From Amanita rubescens (Eukaryota; Basidiomycota; Agaricomycetes; Agaricales; Amanitaceae): 64,000 nucleotides of DNA. The translations under genes and the position numbers were made by a program. The notes under the pieces were generated by a model. That model saw only the letters and a program-made list of their open reading frames with translations. It did not search any database and was not told the origin of the DNA. The stretch spans positions 1,488,001 to 1,552,000 of the forward strand of contig WION01000002.1 in assembly GCA_015039365.1 (NCBI GenBank), read 5' to 3'. This document shows positions 22,406 to 33,798 of the stretch, piece by piece; positions within the stretch are counted from its first letter, which is position 1; each line of letters opens with the position of its first letter.

Positions 22406-23831
22406 TTAAGCTAAAAGATCATCATTAAATATCTTGGGATTCGGAGTGATAAAGCTCTTGGGTGTGATTGCCAGAGCTTCCTGTATAATCTTCGCTGCTT
22501 TAAGCCCCAACTCGTAATATCCATCGTTCGTTGCAGCGGCAAACATGTTCATATGAGCTTGTATTTCATTCGAAGCCAGCCCATTTTTCGCCGGTAGGAA
22601 ATGGGGAGCAGCGGGTGTATACAACTTTGGTAACAGTATAAACGTCCGTGAACTTGTATGTTCTGGCGGAGCCGGGGGTAGCATCACATAAAAACTAGCC
22701 CACACGCGTATATATATAAGCGCATTAAGTAAACCAACAACGGGTCCTGGGCTTACGTTCTGAAGAGTATGCCATGAGACTTTTCGAGATCGATGAGATC
22801 TGTGACTCGTTGCTTTAGAGTTTTCTCGTCCCAAAGGACGCCTACGAATTTCATATGATCCGTAGCCCAGTTGTAGCTTTAGTCCCAAGTCATCGCGTTT
22901 GCACCAGGCGCTTCCTACAGCGGCACCTGCAAGGACTGCACCGCCGACGGCATAGGCTGCCGGTGCAGCCCAGCGGACCCCAGCCTGTCCCGCCGGAAGC
23001 GACAGGCGGAGCGGACACATTTCCGGCGGCTCTCCCTGCGCTCATACCTGCTAAGGCACCGAAGACGGCGGTTCCTACAGTTTGCGCGGCGCCCATCACC
23101 TCAGCCGCTTTTGTGACACTATTTTTAAAACGGTTGGTTGTAGCCCAAGGTACTGTGGAGATGACGTTTGAGGCGAGTCGTAGGAGTTATAACAGCAGCT
23201 TACGGGTGTGTCAAAGGCGATGCAGGCTACTACCTGTAGGCCAAATTGAGGCAGCCTTTCCTTCGCGGTGGGGACGGACGAGTTCTAGAATGGTATCTGC
23301 TGCTAATAAACCTCCCATGCTGGAAGAATTGTCAAGTTAGTACGTCGGACGGGTAGCAACATTACGACGTACCTATGGCCACATAATACAATCTTGGCAC
23401 TTCCGGCTACTCCTTGTTCTTTCTCTACAGTCAAGAGGATCAACCATTCTACAAAACGCGCGACAGCTTCCGTCTGATGGATGATGAGTTGGGGTCGCTG
23501 ACTCGAGGTTGACCGTGCTCACCAGTTCACCCTTTGTCTGCAACAAGGTTTAATATAGGACCAGACGCGAAGAGAAGGCAAGAAGACGTGCCTCCCAAAC
23601 AGGAAAGGTAATACACTCTATAGTAGTGTCTGATAGCGACTCTGAGAGGATGTGCTGGAGCCTCTGTGGGAAGGCGTGGAAAGTTCGGTCGCTCCCTTTA
23701 AAGCCGTGGATGAAAATGATGAGAAGCAAGTTGGGCTTGACTTGTTCCGTCGTCAGTTGAAGCGCGTTTGTTGGCGAGGGCGTATCTTTCCATGGGTCAA
23801 ACATATCAACTTCCCGTTTAGGGGTAACCAT
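22406..23831 (-). CDS. DUF676-like alpha/beta-hydrolase, tandem copy C
   Basis: Third paralogue, with one DPW module (MFDPWKDTPSPTNA). The start is either ATG 23831 (MVTPKREVD) or the ATG of MFDPW nine codons later, the position used by copies A and B. The core is LLLIIFIHGFKGSDRTFHAFP, then TKGEL, FVEWLILLTVEKEQG and KIVLCGH-SMGGLLAAD, followed by a Gly/Ala-rich stretch near 22900-23090. The C-terminus is LPPAPPEHTSSRTFILLP and HMNMFAAATNDGYYEL with a longer tail to the stop at 22406. At the first intron the donor is GAG|GCACGT where the siblings have GAG|GTGCGT, so splicing needs a GC-AG intron or fails. About 577 bp without a gene separate it from copy B. Confidence 0.7.
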
Positions 23832-23877
23832 ATTATTCTGCTAAGCTAATTATACATATGTACACTATGAGCGCGTC

Positions 23878-24635
23878 CTATAACTGACTGTCGTATGATG
23901 CTTGTGTTTGGTATGGAAACTGTGATTCAACAGGTCCTTCCATGGCAGGTCCACCGTTCGATGCACTGGGAGATTGGGGAAGAGAGCTTTCAGGAGAAAC
24001 GACAACGGAAAGCATCGTTGGTCGTTTCCTTTGTTTTGGTCTCGTCTGATACCATGCTTGCCTCTGCCCTCGATTATTAAAAGGCAAGGGAGGCTTCCGT
24101 GGAACCGGAATAGTAACCTGGATAATAATAAGAATCATTGCATTCGTACACAAAGTAAAACACTGACTGTATGCTGCCTCGCGGAGGGTTGCGAGGGGAA
24201 ATTTTGTGATGACAATTCGGTGTCGTCCAAATTTGGTGTAAGCTGTTGTTCGACTGAAGCAAGCGAACTGGTCGAGGATTTGGATGGGCTATCATCTAGC
24301 CTCTCGCCAGCTCTTACTGCATCAGAAATCATGCGACTTAGGCTCGGAGATTCCGGGATGCAGGGAGAGAACAAATGCGACTCGGCGGGTGAAGAGAGCG
24401 ACGCGAAGGAGGGCTCATTGTTCTTGTGTATGGCTGGATCAACAGGGGGTGTCCGAGGTTGTTGAGTTGGAGAAGGGAAAGCAGCAGAAGGTAACGAAGT
24501 TGGAGTAGAAGGAGGCGGTGATGGGAGAGAAGAGGGAAGTTGATCGATATGAGCAGGTGATTTCACGGCTTCAAAGTCTGCTCTAGAGAGAATCTCGAAG
24601 CTCTGGCTGTACCCTTCCTCGACTCTCCGCAACAT
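23878..24635 (-). CDS. Pro/Ser-rich protein of unknown function
   Basis: Two exons. The first, from ATG 24635, begins MLRRVEEGYSQSFEILSR and becomes rich in Pro and Ser (LPSSLPSPPPSTPTSLPS), then SRMISDAVRAGERLDD. A short intron (about 24117-24168; GTCAGT...TATCCAG) joins RQHT to VTIPVPRKPPLPFNNRG, a basic segment (TRPKQRKRP), and a Ser/Gln-rich end with stop at 23878. A longer reading upstream (AAQPVSRGDLP) is open, so the true start may lie in another exon. Divergent from the CCDC97-like gene with 54 bp between starts. Looks intrinsically disordered; no family recognised. Confidence 0.55.
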
Positions 24636-24689
24636 GGGGAGGTCACCGCGACTGACGGGTTGAGCAGCGACGAGATGAACTGAAATGAC

Positions 24690-25534
24690 ATGGCCAGCGA
24701 GGGCAGCGCTGGAAGAGAAAAATTGACGGCACCAGGCCCACCGACAACCTATGAATCTCAGCGCCCGGGAGCATATTTGTTCGTATTTGATTCCAACATT
24801 GCCATGTTCGACCCGTCGGTTCCGCTCAGATATCTCGGCCTATCTCTCGACTATGTTCCCTCTCCAGAAACAGATCCAGTCGAATTTCTCAATAAACACT
24901 TATCGCATCTCCCTCCACATATCTTGGCTCACTTTGGTTCTATCACTACCGCAAAACAGCGTACAATCATCCCGACTATTCGTAATCGTCGTCTAAAGTA
25001 TACCACTACTATGCCTATCGAACTCAGTTTTCAAGTTGCCAAGAAAAAATGGCCCCACATGTGGAAAGGTCGAGAACGTGTAGGTTTGGACGAGGGCAGA
25101 GATGAAAAAGAATGGGCAAATCATGATTTCCTCGCTGGACAACATCAGCATATCGGCAAGTTGGGTAATCTACTAGGAGAGTACGAAGAAGAGCGAGAAG
25201 CAGAGCGCACACGAACACTCCGTCGTGCACAAGTTCAAGTTGATGAATTTGTTCCGGAAGAGGATGAAGAAAGTGATGAAGAGACCGCTAGTACGCCGGA
25301 GGAAGAGGAAATCACATGGTTTGAACGATTGGTTCGCGAGCGATTTATATATGGATTGCTAGAGGTAAGCTCGTTATTGTGATGTCTTGTCTGACTGAAC
25401 ACGAGGTCGAGGACGTTGATTATGACCGCGTTGACTGGGATGAGTCGCTTGACACAGAAGATGACAGGGAAGCAGAGGAGCGATGGTTTGACGAGGAGGA
25501 AGAGGATTTGGTGCGTTATGAATGTCAGGAATAA
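24690..25534 (+). CDS. CCDC97-like protein (DUF2052 family)
   Basis: Two exons. The N-terminal half contains VPLRYLGLSLDYVPSPETDP, ILAHFGSITTAKQRTIIPTI and RNRRLKYTTT. The middle is charged (LLGEYEEEREAERTRTLRR). The C-terminal signature ITWFERLVRERFIYGLLE-VEDVDYDRVDWDESLD, then EERWFDEEEEDL, is characteristic of CCDC97; it spans a 48-nt intron (GTAAGC...ACACGAG) after GLLE. Human CCDC97 associates with the SF3B splicing complex; a similar role here is inference. The stop at 25534 follows the acidic tail. Intact. Confidence 0.85.
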
Positions 25535-25632
25535 CTCACATTACGATGTATTAAACCTTGGAATGACGAGCGTGACCGTGACGTACGTTACATCCTGAAT
25601 TCACTCTCTCACGACGACGAGTGCCCACCCTA

Positions 25633-27800
25633 ATGTCGATCGTGCACGCGACGGGGCCAGATCTCTCTCATCCCTCCATCGACCTCGACAAGAAGAAGAG
25701 AAAGAAGAGACAAAATGATGACTCTGCTCAGCATTCGGACGCGAGTGGTCATTCCAAGGAACGCAAAAAGCGTAAGGAGACGCCCAGCCAGTCCGAGACC
25801 GTAACAATTACCAGTGATCCGCCCCGCAAGAAGAAAAAGGAAAAAACGACTCGCGATCCATCTATCGGGCTTGATGTAGATATGAATTCGCAGGCGTCAA
25901 CAGCTGCCCTGCTCTCAACTATCGTAGCTGCGGCCGCGGGGACACCGGATCTCCCCTCGCAGATGGCTGTCGCCAATCACGATGCTCAAAATTACATGAA
26001 CTACCCCCCGGTTCAGTACGGATTTGCACCCAATCCCCAATTCGCACCGCCTATGAACTTATCCTTTTCGGATCTAACTTTTGCTTCAAATGAAGATGTC
26101 CTTCGCGCTTTACAAGATATCGATATTTCAAAAATAGCCAATGTGCTGAAAACTCTAGAAGATGCTGCCACCGCAGCAAACGTTCCTCTTATCCCTCCAC
26201 CGCCTGTGCCATCGCGAGCCATTCCGCTTGGCCAAATGCCTGTGCCGTCTAATGCAATAATTGCCAATGCAAGTACCGACCCGAATCAAGGCGGCTCGCG
26301 GTGCAGAGTTACAACGCAGCAGACGACTCCAAATCATGCGCATTTATTAGCCACAAAGTGGCTCAACGCTCAAAAGCTCGGTGCGCTGGTCAAAACCGAA
26401 GGTATGCCGACTCAGTCGTGCCAACGCTTTGCACGATCAAACTTTCTCTCTTGTAGGCCTAGTATACAAGAAAGGCAAATTTTCAGCTACAGAAGAGCAA
26501 CAATTGAAGGCAGCAATCGAGGACTATCGAGAGGTACTCTACATGTTGTCCTTACACCCCCAATCTGACGCGTCGTTGTCGCAGGCCAAAGGACTATCTG
26601 AAGGGCAACTTTTGGAGATTATTTTCCCGAAAAACGAAAAGAACAAAGACAACGCTTTTTGGTCCGAGATTAGTGCGTCCAGTATAGCGAATATGTAGAG
26701 CATATCTTTTGATCTAGGAAATCAGCCGCTGCTGTCCCACAGCGACCTATAATTGCTGTGTATCATTATATTCGCCGAAGCCGTCATCCTTTGAAATTAC
26801 AAGGAAAATGGACCCCTGATGAGGATGCGCGTTTACAACAGTAAGTACGGCGATTATGACGTTTATGCCAATTTCACCAAGCCATGCGCCAGAGCCGTCG
26901 CGGATCTCGGTCAGCAATGGGAAAAGGTCAGCGAGCGCGTAGGGCGCATGTCATCCGATTGCCGCGACAGATATCGCAATCACATTGTGAATCGTGATAT
27001 CCGCGTCACAGGTGAATAGTCTCATGCGAATGCCGCTTTTTCTGAGCTCACATCAAGCCTTAGGACCTTGGACAAAAGAGGAAGAGGAACAGCTAATCAG
27101 AATAGTAACGAACATGACAGTGGAACAAGGGAAAGATATAGATAATGAGGTCTTTTGGGGTAGAGTGAGTGAGGAGATGGGAGGGAAAAGAGGACGACAA
27201 CAGTGTCGAATTAAATGGTACGTCGGACTTTTGCTCGGGTGAAGCATGGGCTCATTCATGGATTTTATTCTCAAGGACCGATGCGCTGAGCAAGACTGTG
27301 AAAAACGAAGGACAAAAGCCTCGTTGGAACCAGCAAGATGCATACATCCTCATTCACAAGTCAGTTCATCACGCATACCGTAAACCCCGTTTCATCTAAT
27401 AAGCGAACAGGATTGACTCTTTGGACGTGAACGATGACACCGAGATTGATTGGAAAACGCTACCAGATCCTGCTTGGAACTTGTGGAGTGCTCATACCCT
27501 ACAGAGGCGGTGGTTGACCATGAAGAGAAGCGTACCTCACTATGAGGGCATGTCACATCAAGGTGCGTGATTGATGTACTGAGAAACACACCCATCATTT
27601 TAACAGATTCTGATCCAGAAATCGTTGAGACCCTGAAAACAAAAAAGGCTGCTTTCCCAATACCACCGCCGGCTACCGTTCGTAAACGTAAAGAGCGTAA
27701 AGTGACTAGTGCTGCAGCTATCACAGATGGAGACAATCCTCTTGGCAGTGTGGGGACTTCTGAGAATGGTTATTGTTCGTCCGATTCAATGGACGGTTGA
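25633..27800 (+). CDS. REB1/TTF1-type Myb DNA-binding protein
   Basis: Likely RNA polymerase I terminator or general regulatory factor. The start is ATG 25633 (MSIVHATGPDL). The N-terminus is basic (KKKRKKRQ, RKKKKEKTT), with nuclear localisation signals. A linker rich in Pro/Asn leads to HLLATKWLNAQKLGALVK and GLVYKKGKFSATEEQQL. Myb/SANT-like repeats follow: LSEGQLLEIIFP...FWSEI, AAVPQRPIIAVYHYIRRSRHP, GKWTPDEDARLQQ, LGQQWEKVSERVGRMSSDCRDRYRNH, PWTKEEEEQLIRIV, FWGRVSEEMGGKRGRQQCRIKW, and PRWNQQDAYILIHK with TLQRRWLTMKRSV. About nine introns. The repeat order and spacing match Reb1. Frame reads through cleanly. Confidence 0.85.
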
Positions 27801-27947
27801 AACGAAAAATGTACTAGATTAAACACACAAAGAACATGATGCTTCAGGGTGTCTTTGATGTGACATGCCCAAAACACGCTGTTAACCACCGATGCCTATT
27901 ACCCAATCTTATAAATATTAAATTATTGGGACGCATGTGCAGGGCGC

Positions 27948-30900
27948 ATGGCACGTATAATTACACGTTTTGCAACCATTGTTGCCTTGCTCTTGACTGT
28001 CATGGCCGAGAAACCTCCTCCAATACAAGGAAATGCATGGCCCATCATCGGCTACTACGCCGCGAGAAGGACAACAACAGCACTTGTTCCAGTTCTATTC
28101 TTCTCGGTTATCGTAGCCACTCTAGCCTTGCACTTTTCAACCGGTCTCACCATCACAACAAACGCTTATTCCCAAACACTACACGTCGCCCCAATCAACG
28201 CACAAGAAATACTTGGCAAATGTCCGTTCTCTCAGAAGCCCACCATCACCCCGGCCATCTGCTGAATTCAAGAAACGCGAATCGTCGGACCGTTACGAGC
28301 CAGGAACGAATGCCACTTGGATACGAAACTGCAGGATCTTAACTGGGGAACGAAACGGATCCGTCATTATAGACGGTGATCTATTCTTGGATAAAGGTGT
28401 CGTACGAGCCGTTGGTAAAGTACCCTGGCATTTGCCCGACAAAACACCCAACGTAACCGTCATCGACGCGGAAGGTGCATGGGTCACGCCTGGTCTAGGT
28501 GAGTGAATGCCCATCCGCTAAAAACTCGGGTTGACGTTATTCCCGTAGTCGACATCGATACCCATATAGGTGTCTTGCCTTCTCCAGTGATGAAAGGAAC
28601 TCTTGACGATGACTCCAAACATGGCCCAATTTTACCGTGGCTACGAACCGTGGATGCCTTCAACACACATGACGACGCGTTCCAACTTGCCATCGCGGGG
28701 GGTGTCACGAGTGTCCTGGTCTCAGGGAGGTAGTTCCAACGTCATTGGTATGTACCTTCACTCGATCGCTTGCAAAATCGCTAATTTGGCGCTGTAGGTG
28801 GCGAGGCATTCATGATGAAACTGCGAAAACCAAAAGACCGGTCCGTAACGTCTATGCTTCTCGAACCACACGAAAGCCTCAAAAGATTCGGTCCGGAGGA
28901 ATTGTTGCCAGAGTCTGGAAAGTGGCGCCACATGACGTTTGTCCGCTTGTTATTAAATTTACTTGATGAATGACTCTGCCTGCAGACAGGCGTGCGGAGA
29001 GGATGTGAGGCGCTATGGAAACCGTATGGATACCATGTGGGCTTTGCGCTCGGCTTTCAATCAAGCACGCGGACTTAGATTGCAGCAAGACGCTTACTGC
29101 GCCAAAGCCGAGACTGGCCTATGGGGTTCAATCGATGGTCAATTCCCGGAGAATAAGGAATCGGAGTTGTTAGTAGACGTGCTGCGGGGAAAAGTCAAGG
29201 TGCCGTCCCTCGAGAACGTCCACAGGTGCATGCTGACCATTACAGGTATCGAGTCACTGCTATGAAGCAGTCGATCTGGACGCCATGGTTCGAGTGAGTA
29301 CGAGACACTGATGACGAGATGTGATGACTGATATCATCAATCGCTAGCTTTCGCATGAATTTGGATTCCCGATTGCCTCGTTCCATCATGCAGCAGAAGC
29401 GTACTTGGTACCGGATGTGATAAGGAGAACGTGGGGAGGAACGCCTGCTGTAGCGCTGTTCGCAACGCGCCATAGGTAATCAGTAAACTCCGTACATCCC
29501 ATCTTCTGACCTCGGAGAAGGTACAAACGCGAAGCCTTCCGAGGCTCCGAGTTCGCACCTCGCATTCTTGCAGACCATGGGATACCAGTCGTTATGAAGG
29601 TAGTTCAAGTCCTTGAGAAAATCGACGAATAATCGACTGAATATTCTCTAGTCTGCTCATCCGGTGATCAATTCCAGGTATTTGATGTACGAAGCGCAGC
29701 TGGCTCATTACTATGGTTTATCGCCCCAACGGGCGATCGCTTCAGTGACTTCTGTTCCTGCAACCGCAGTTGGACTTTGGCACAGGATCGGTGCTTTGTT
29801 TGAGGGAGCTGACGCAGACATAGTGATGTGGGATTCTCATCCTTTGCAACTCAGTGCCACCCCTACCAAGGTCTGGATTGATGGAGTACTGCAGATTCCC
29901 GTCCCTTCCAGGTCGGGGGAGGACAATAACGTCGAAGTCGGGACGGGAAAAGACGGTAGCGAGTGGCGGAAAGTGCCTACTGTTCCTGAATGGGATAAAG
30001 AGCGAGAGGAAACCATCAAGTGGGAGGGACTTCCGCCACTTAAAGGCGAAAAGGCAGACGATGTCGTTTTCCTCAATGTGGCTAGAGTATTGCAAAGAGG
30101 CCCGAACGGAACAACCGAGCAAACATTCTCTGCGATGACTGATGCCGATGGTCAGAAGAGACTGGGAGCAGTGGTAGTGGAACGCGGTCGAATGACATGC
30201 ATTGGATTGGACTGTGCAAACACCGCAGGAGATGGCAAAGTAACTGTGGATCTACGCGGAGGGGTTATAACTCGAGGGATAATGACATTCGGTTCACCGC
30301 TAGGACTGGAAGAGATCGAGAGTGAACCTGCAACAGGCGACGGGGAACCGTATGATGCTTTCAAGAGGAACACTCCAACGATTTTAGACGATGTTGGCGG
30401 AGTGTTGAGAGCAATGGATGCGCTCGTGTTCGGGACCCGAAATGCACTGTAAGAAGCTAAAAGTCACCCTTGTATGCTTTCTCAGAACTGAATAGGCTTG
30501 CACATCGATCCGGAGTCACGCACGCAACATCTTCGCTGATCAAGTACAGATACGCAGGCGATCGGGGCCCCCATATAATATCAGGGCTCTCGGCTACGTT
30601 CCGCACTGGATCTGGGCATGCCATGGAGCGAGGAGCCGTCGTTCAGGATATAGCAGCCCTGCACATCGTGCTTGGACGCTCAGATCCAGTTTTCCAAAAC
30701 AGGAAAGCAAGTGTCACTACCCAAATAGCAGCTCTCAGGCGCTTGTTATTTGGCTGGGAGGGCGAAGACAAGGAAACAGGAGATTGGTTCAGGAAAGCCG
30801 CCGAGGTTCGTGTCCGTCGCCAATAGCTAGATGTTTGTTATTGACATTGGACAAGGGAATCGTTCCGCTCGTCATAGAAGTGCACAGCGCCGACATTATG

Positions 30901-31547
30901 GCCACGCTGATTATTCTAAAAGCGGAAGTTGAGGAAAAGATTGGGTCAAATATGCGCATGGTGTTCAGTGGCGCAACGGAAGCCCATCTCTTGGCAGAGG
31001 AACTACGTAAGTTGACCCATTATCACGAATCGATTTTGCACTGAATCGATCTGTTAGGGAACGCTGACATTGGCGTCATTCTTCAACCTAGCCGTCCATA
31101 CCCAGCAGTTTGGGACCGACATCGAATGTAGGAGTGCTTTGCAGGCCGTTTCTTGTTGAAAATAACATCCTTGCAGTTTGCCTGGCCCTCCATTGTCGAA
31201 CGACACTACACTTGTCACCTTATTGGGAAAGGGAGTCACTGTTGGATTGGGCGTTCGAGATGCATGGGAAGCGCGAAACACGCAATTTAACGTGGAATGG
31301 GTGCGTGACAAAGTTGTCAATTCGTAAGTACCAGAGCTGACACAAGAAATAGGCGATGCTCGAGTCCAATGGGCGTATTAGTGAAACAGAAGCGGTGGAG
31401 CTTGTTACGAGCAATCTTCAAAGGTTGTTAGGCATACGGGAGATGGATGAGGACTATGTGGCGTATGAGGGAGGAGGGATGTTTGAACGGGCAAGCAAGG
31501 TGGTTGGGGTTATTTCGAGAGAGCGGATGGAGACAAGTCTATTCTGA
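27948..31547 (+). CDS. Membrane-anchored amidohydrolase-superfamily protein, probable pseudoenzyme
   Basis: Large (about 950 residue) fungal amidohydrolase with an N-terminal membrane helix (TALVPVLFFSVIVATLALHF). The metal-dependent hydrolase domain begins at SDRYEPGTNATWIRNCRILTG and DAEGAWVTPGL. The metal motif after the intron reads VDIDTHIGV, where the family normally has HxH; here the first His is Asp. SNVIGGEAFMMKLRKPKD, YGNRMDTMWALRSAFNQAR, SHCYEAVDLDAMVR and FHHAAEAYLVPD follow. The usual SDHPV is SAHPVINSRYLMYEAQ, so the catalytic Asp is Ala. A second half contains VFLNVARVLQ, GVTHATSS, GHAMERGAVVQD and VIEVHSADIMATLI. Two single-base frame breaks are needed around 28224 and 28726. 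The rest of the fold looks maintained. Confidence 0.82.
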
Positions 31548-31677
31548 GATATTACAACGTCCAATCAGACAACTCCAAATAGAGCGCCCCCGCTTCTGAT
31601 GCCACGGTTCCTTGCAGCAAGGCCAATAGCAAGGCAACTTAGTAGGAATCCGGTAAAGCTGGCTCGGCATGACGTCG

Positions 31678-31899
31678 TTAACTTATTCGGTTCATGTTAA
31701 TAATAGCCTCGTACCGGAAGAACGCGGTCCGTGAGATGGAACGCTCCTCATGAGGAGTACGCGAGGACGCAAAGATGGACCGCAGCACAGCTGGAGTGAC
31801 TGGAATCCGACTGTTACTATCTGTCTGCGGCTGGTTACTGAAACTTGGCTGACTTGGCCTGGCAGTCGAAGAAGACGACACAGACGGTGCCAAAGACAT
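31678..31899 (-). CDS. Possible small protein, unassigned
   Basis: Open frame from ATG 31899: MSLAPSVSSSSTARPSQPS, then IPVTPAVLRSIFASSR and ISRTAFFRYEAIINMNRIS. The frame stays open upstream to about 31970 (TKKVNFTDKRAPIRVDSEP) behind a plausible acceptor, so an upstream exon is possible. Codon use is coding-like (Ser-rich, then a structured end). It lies between the stop of the amidohydrolase and the LRR gene start. No family recognised. Confidence 0.35.
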   Translation of the reverse strand: MSLAPSVSSSSTARPSQPSFSNQPQTDSNSRIPVTPAVLRSIFASSRTPHEERSISRTAFFRYEAIINMNRIS

Positions 31900-32086
31900 T
31901 GATGATGATGGTTCGGAGTCAACCCTGATTGGCGCGCGTTTGTCGGTAAAGTTTACCTTTTTGGTCCGGGACTAGGAAGGCTCGACCCTCGCTGCCAAAG
32001 ACCTAGACTCACCTAGACAATCATCTGCCGCCTTGCCTTCTCATGCGCAATGATGACTGCTGTGAGATGGCACCTTTCCTGACGAG

Positions 32087-33538
32087 ATGATCAAGATTAT
32101 CGACCGTTTGCCTACTGAGGAAGAATATCCTCGCGTCCGCCACCTTATTTTGCAATTTCCAGGCCAGGCTGATCGTCGTATTGTCGACGATGAGCTAGCC
32201 ACAGTACTCGGAAAATGCCTGCAACTCGAGTCTATCGTCTTATCGGGAATTCCAGATTTATCCGATAGAACCATTACACTCCTTGCCCAGACCGCCTCCA
32301 ACCTCCAGGGAATAAACCTTAATGGTTGTTCCCAAATTACGGACGCAGGCATACTTGCTCTCGTTACCCGACCGCTGCCGTTGCAGTGGATACGGTTGAA
32401 CGGTGTACCGAGTTTGACAGACGAATCTTTATCGGCCATCGCCACTTCCTGCCCTCGTTTGGTCGATTTAGAACTTTGCGACCTTCCTTTGATAACTCCT
32501 TTGTCCGTCAAGACTATGTGGACACAGCTAAGGTAGTCTGGTTACGGCACGCTCGTGGACACTGGAGGAACTGATAGGTATGCCCTATCTGGCATCCGAC
32601 AGAAAACTTCGGACTCTTCGCTTGGCTCGTTGTCCTCTCCTGGCTGACGAGGCATTTCCGCCGGTCCCACCGGCTCCTGGACGTCGGCCCGAAGCAGAGA
32701 CCGAGTCACAAGCATTAATACCACTCCCCATCTTATGGCATAATGCCGAAAATATAAGGATTCTTGACCTAGCGCATTGTAATATCACTGATGAAGGTAT
32801 CGAGGGAATTATAGCCCACGCGCCCAAGATACAGAATTTAAACATCACTGGTTGTGTCCAGCTAACAGACGCAGCAATGGACTGCATCTGCAGGCTTGGA
32901 GATAATCTGGACGTGCTCAGCATCAGTCGCGTCACTAATATAACCGACGTGGCTATCACGGGGCTAGCGCGCTCGTGTACGAAGCTTCGGGGGATCGATT
33001 TTGGTTGTGAGTGTCTACTTGAAAAAAATAGGTGCCGGTGAATTGATCGTTCTCAAGATTGTGACAAACTGACAGACTTGTCTGTATACGAACTGGCGTC
33101 ATTGGGCTCTCTGAAACGCCTGAGTCTTGCGGGACTTCACAACATCACAGACATGGCTATCGATACGATTACTCAACAAACTACGGAACTGGAGCGCCTC
33201 CATCTAGCCTACTGTAGGCAGATATCTCTGGAGGCTGTTCATACCCTGCTTAGAAATCAGCGGAAGCTGCAACAAATTGTTCTCACTGGAGTTCCTGCCT
33301 TATGCCAAGGGGGAGGCATGGAACAATTCTCTGAGAACCCCCCTACGGTGCGTTTTAGGAGTTGGATTCTTAAATAGGCTATATGAATCGTAACTGTTAT
33401 GGTTAGCATGTAAACGCCGAAGAAAGGGCATTGTTCCGCGTCTACAAAGGGGAAAACATCAACCGTCTGAAGCAGTTCCTAGACGGGAACGGCGAAGAGT
33501 GGATGACGAGTAACGTATTCACGCCGCGGTTGGATTAA
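32087..33538 (+). CDS. Leucine-rich repeat protein, AMN1/GRR1-like
   Basis: A chain of cysteine-containing LRRs of the GRR1/AMN1 type: LESIVLSGIPDLSDRTITLL, LQGINLNGCSQITDAGILAL, LQWIRLNGVPSLTDESLSAI, LVDLELCDLPLITPLSV, LRTLRLARCPLLADEAF, IRILDLAHCNITDEGIEGI, IQNLNITGCVQLTDAAMDCI, LDVLSISRVTNITDVAITGL, LKRLSLAGLHNITDMAIDTI and LERLHLAYCRQISLEAVHTL. The C-terminus FRVYKGENINRLKQFLDG resembles GRR1-like tails. I find no F-box in the 540 bp upstream, so it is closer to AMN1, or the F-box exon is diverged or missing. Family members act in SCF ubiquitin ligases or mitotic exit. ATG 32087 is the first in-frame start. Three short introns. Confidence 0.78.
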
Positions 33539-33798
33539 GACAGGGTAGGATTTAGGCTGGTATTTAGTGGCAATATATTACGGCAGAGGAGTATATGGAA
33601 CATTTGGTCTGTGAACGTTTCTAAATCCCAAACTACGGCTACGATATTATAGCGTGTGTTCTTCCACTCCTTTTGTTCCCGTTTCCTCCCTCCACGCCTC
33701 GGTGCTCGTCGAACGCGTGCAAGACACGCCGTTTGGCATCACTGTTAGCGGAGTCCGTGTCACGTTCTACCTTTGCGCCGTGCGCTGCTGTCATCTCA

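Noticed and set aside
18616..23831. Hydrolase array as a transposon-borne or prokaryotic defence cassette
   Set aside because: No transposase, terminal repeats or nuclease partners; introns and fungal codon use indicate native tandem duplication.
27836..28342. Long plus-strand open frame over the 5' part of the amidohydrolase gene
   Set aside because: Overlaps the better-supported membrane-anchor exon in another frame and lacks any conserved motif.
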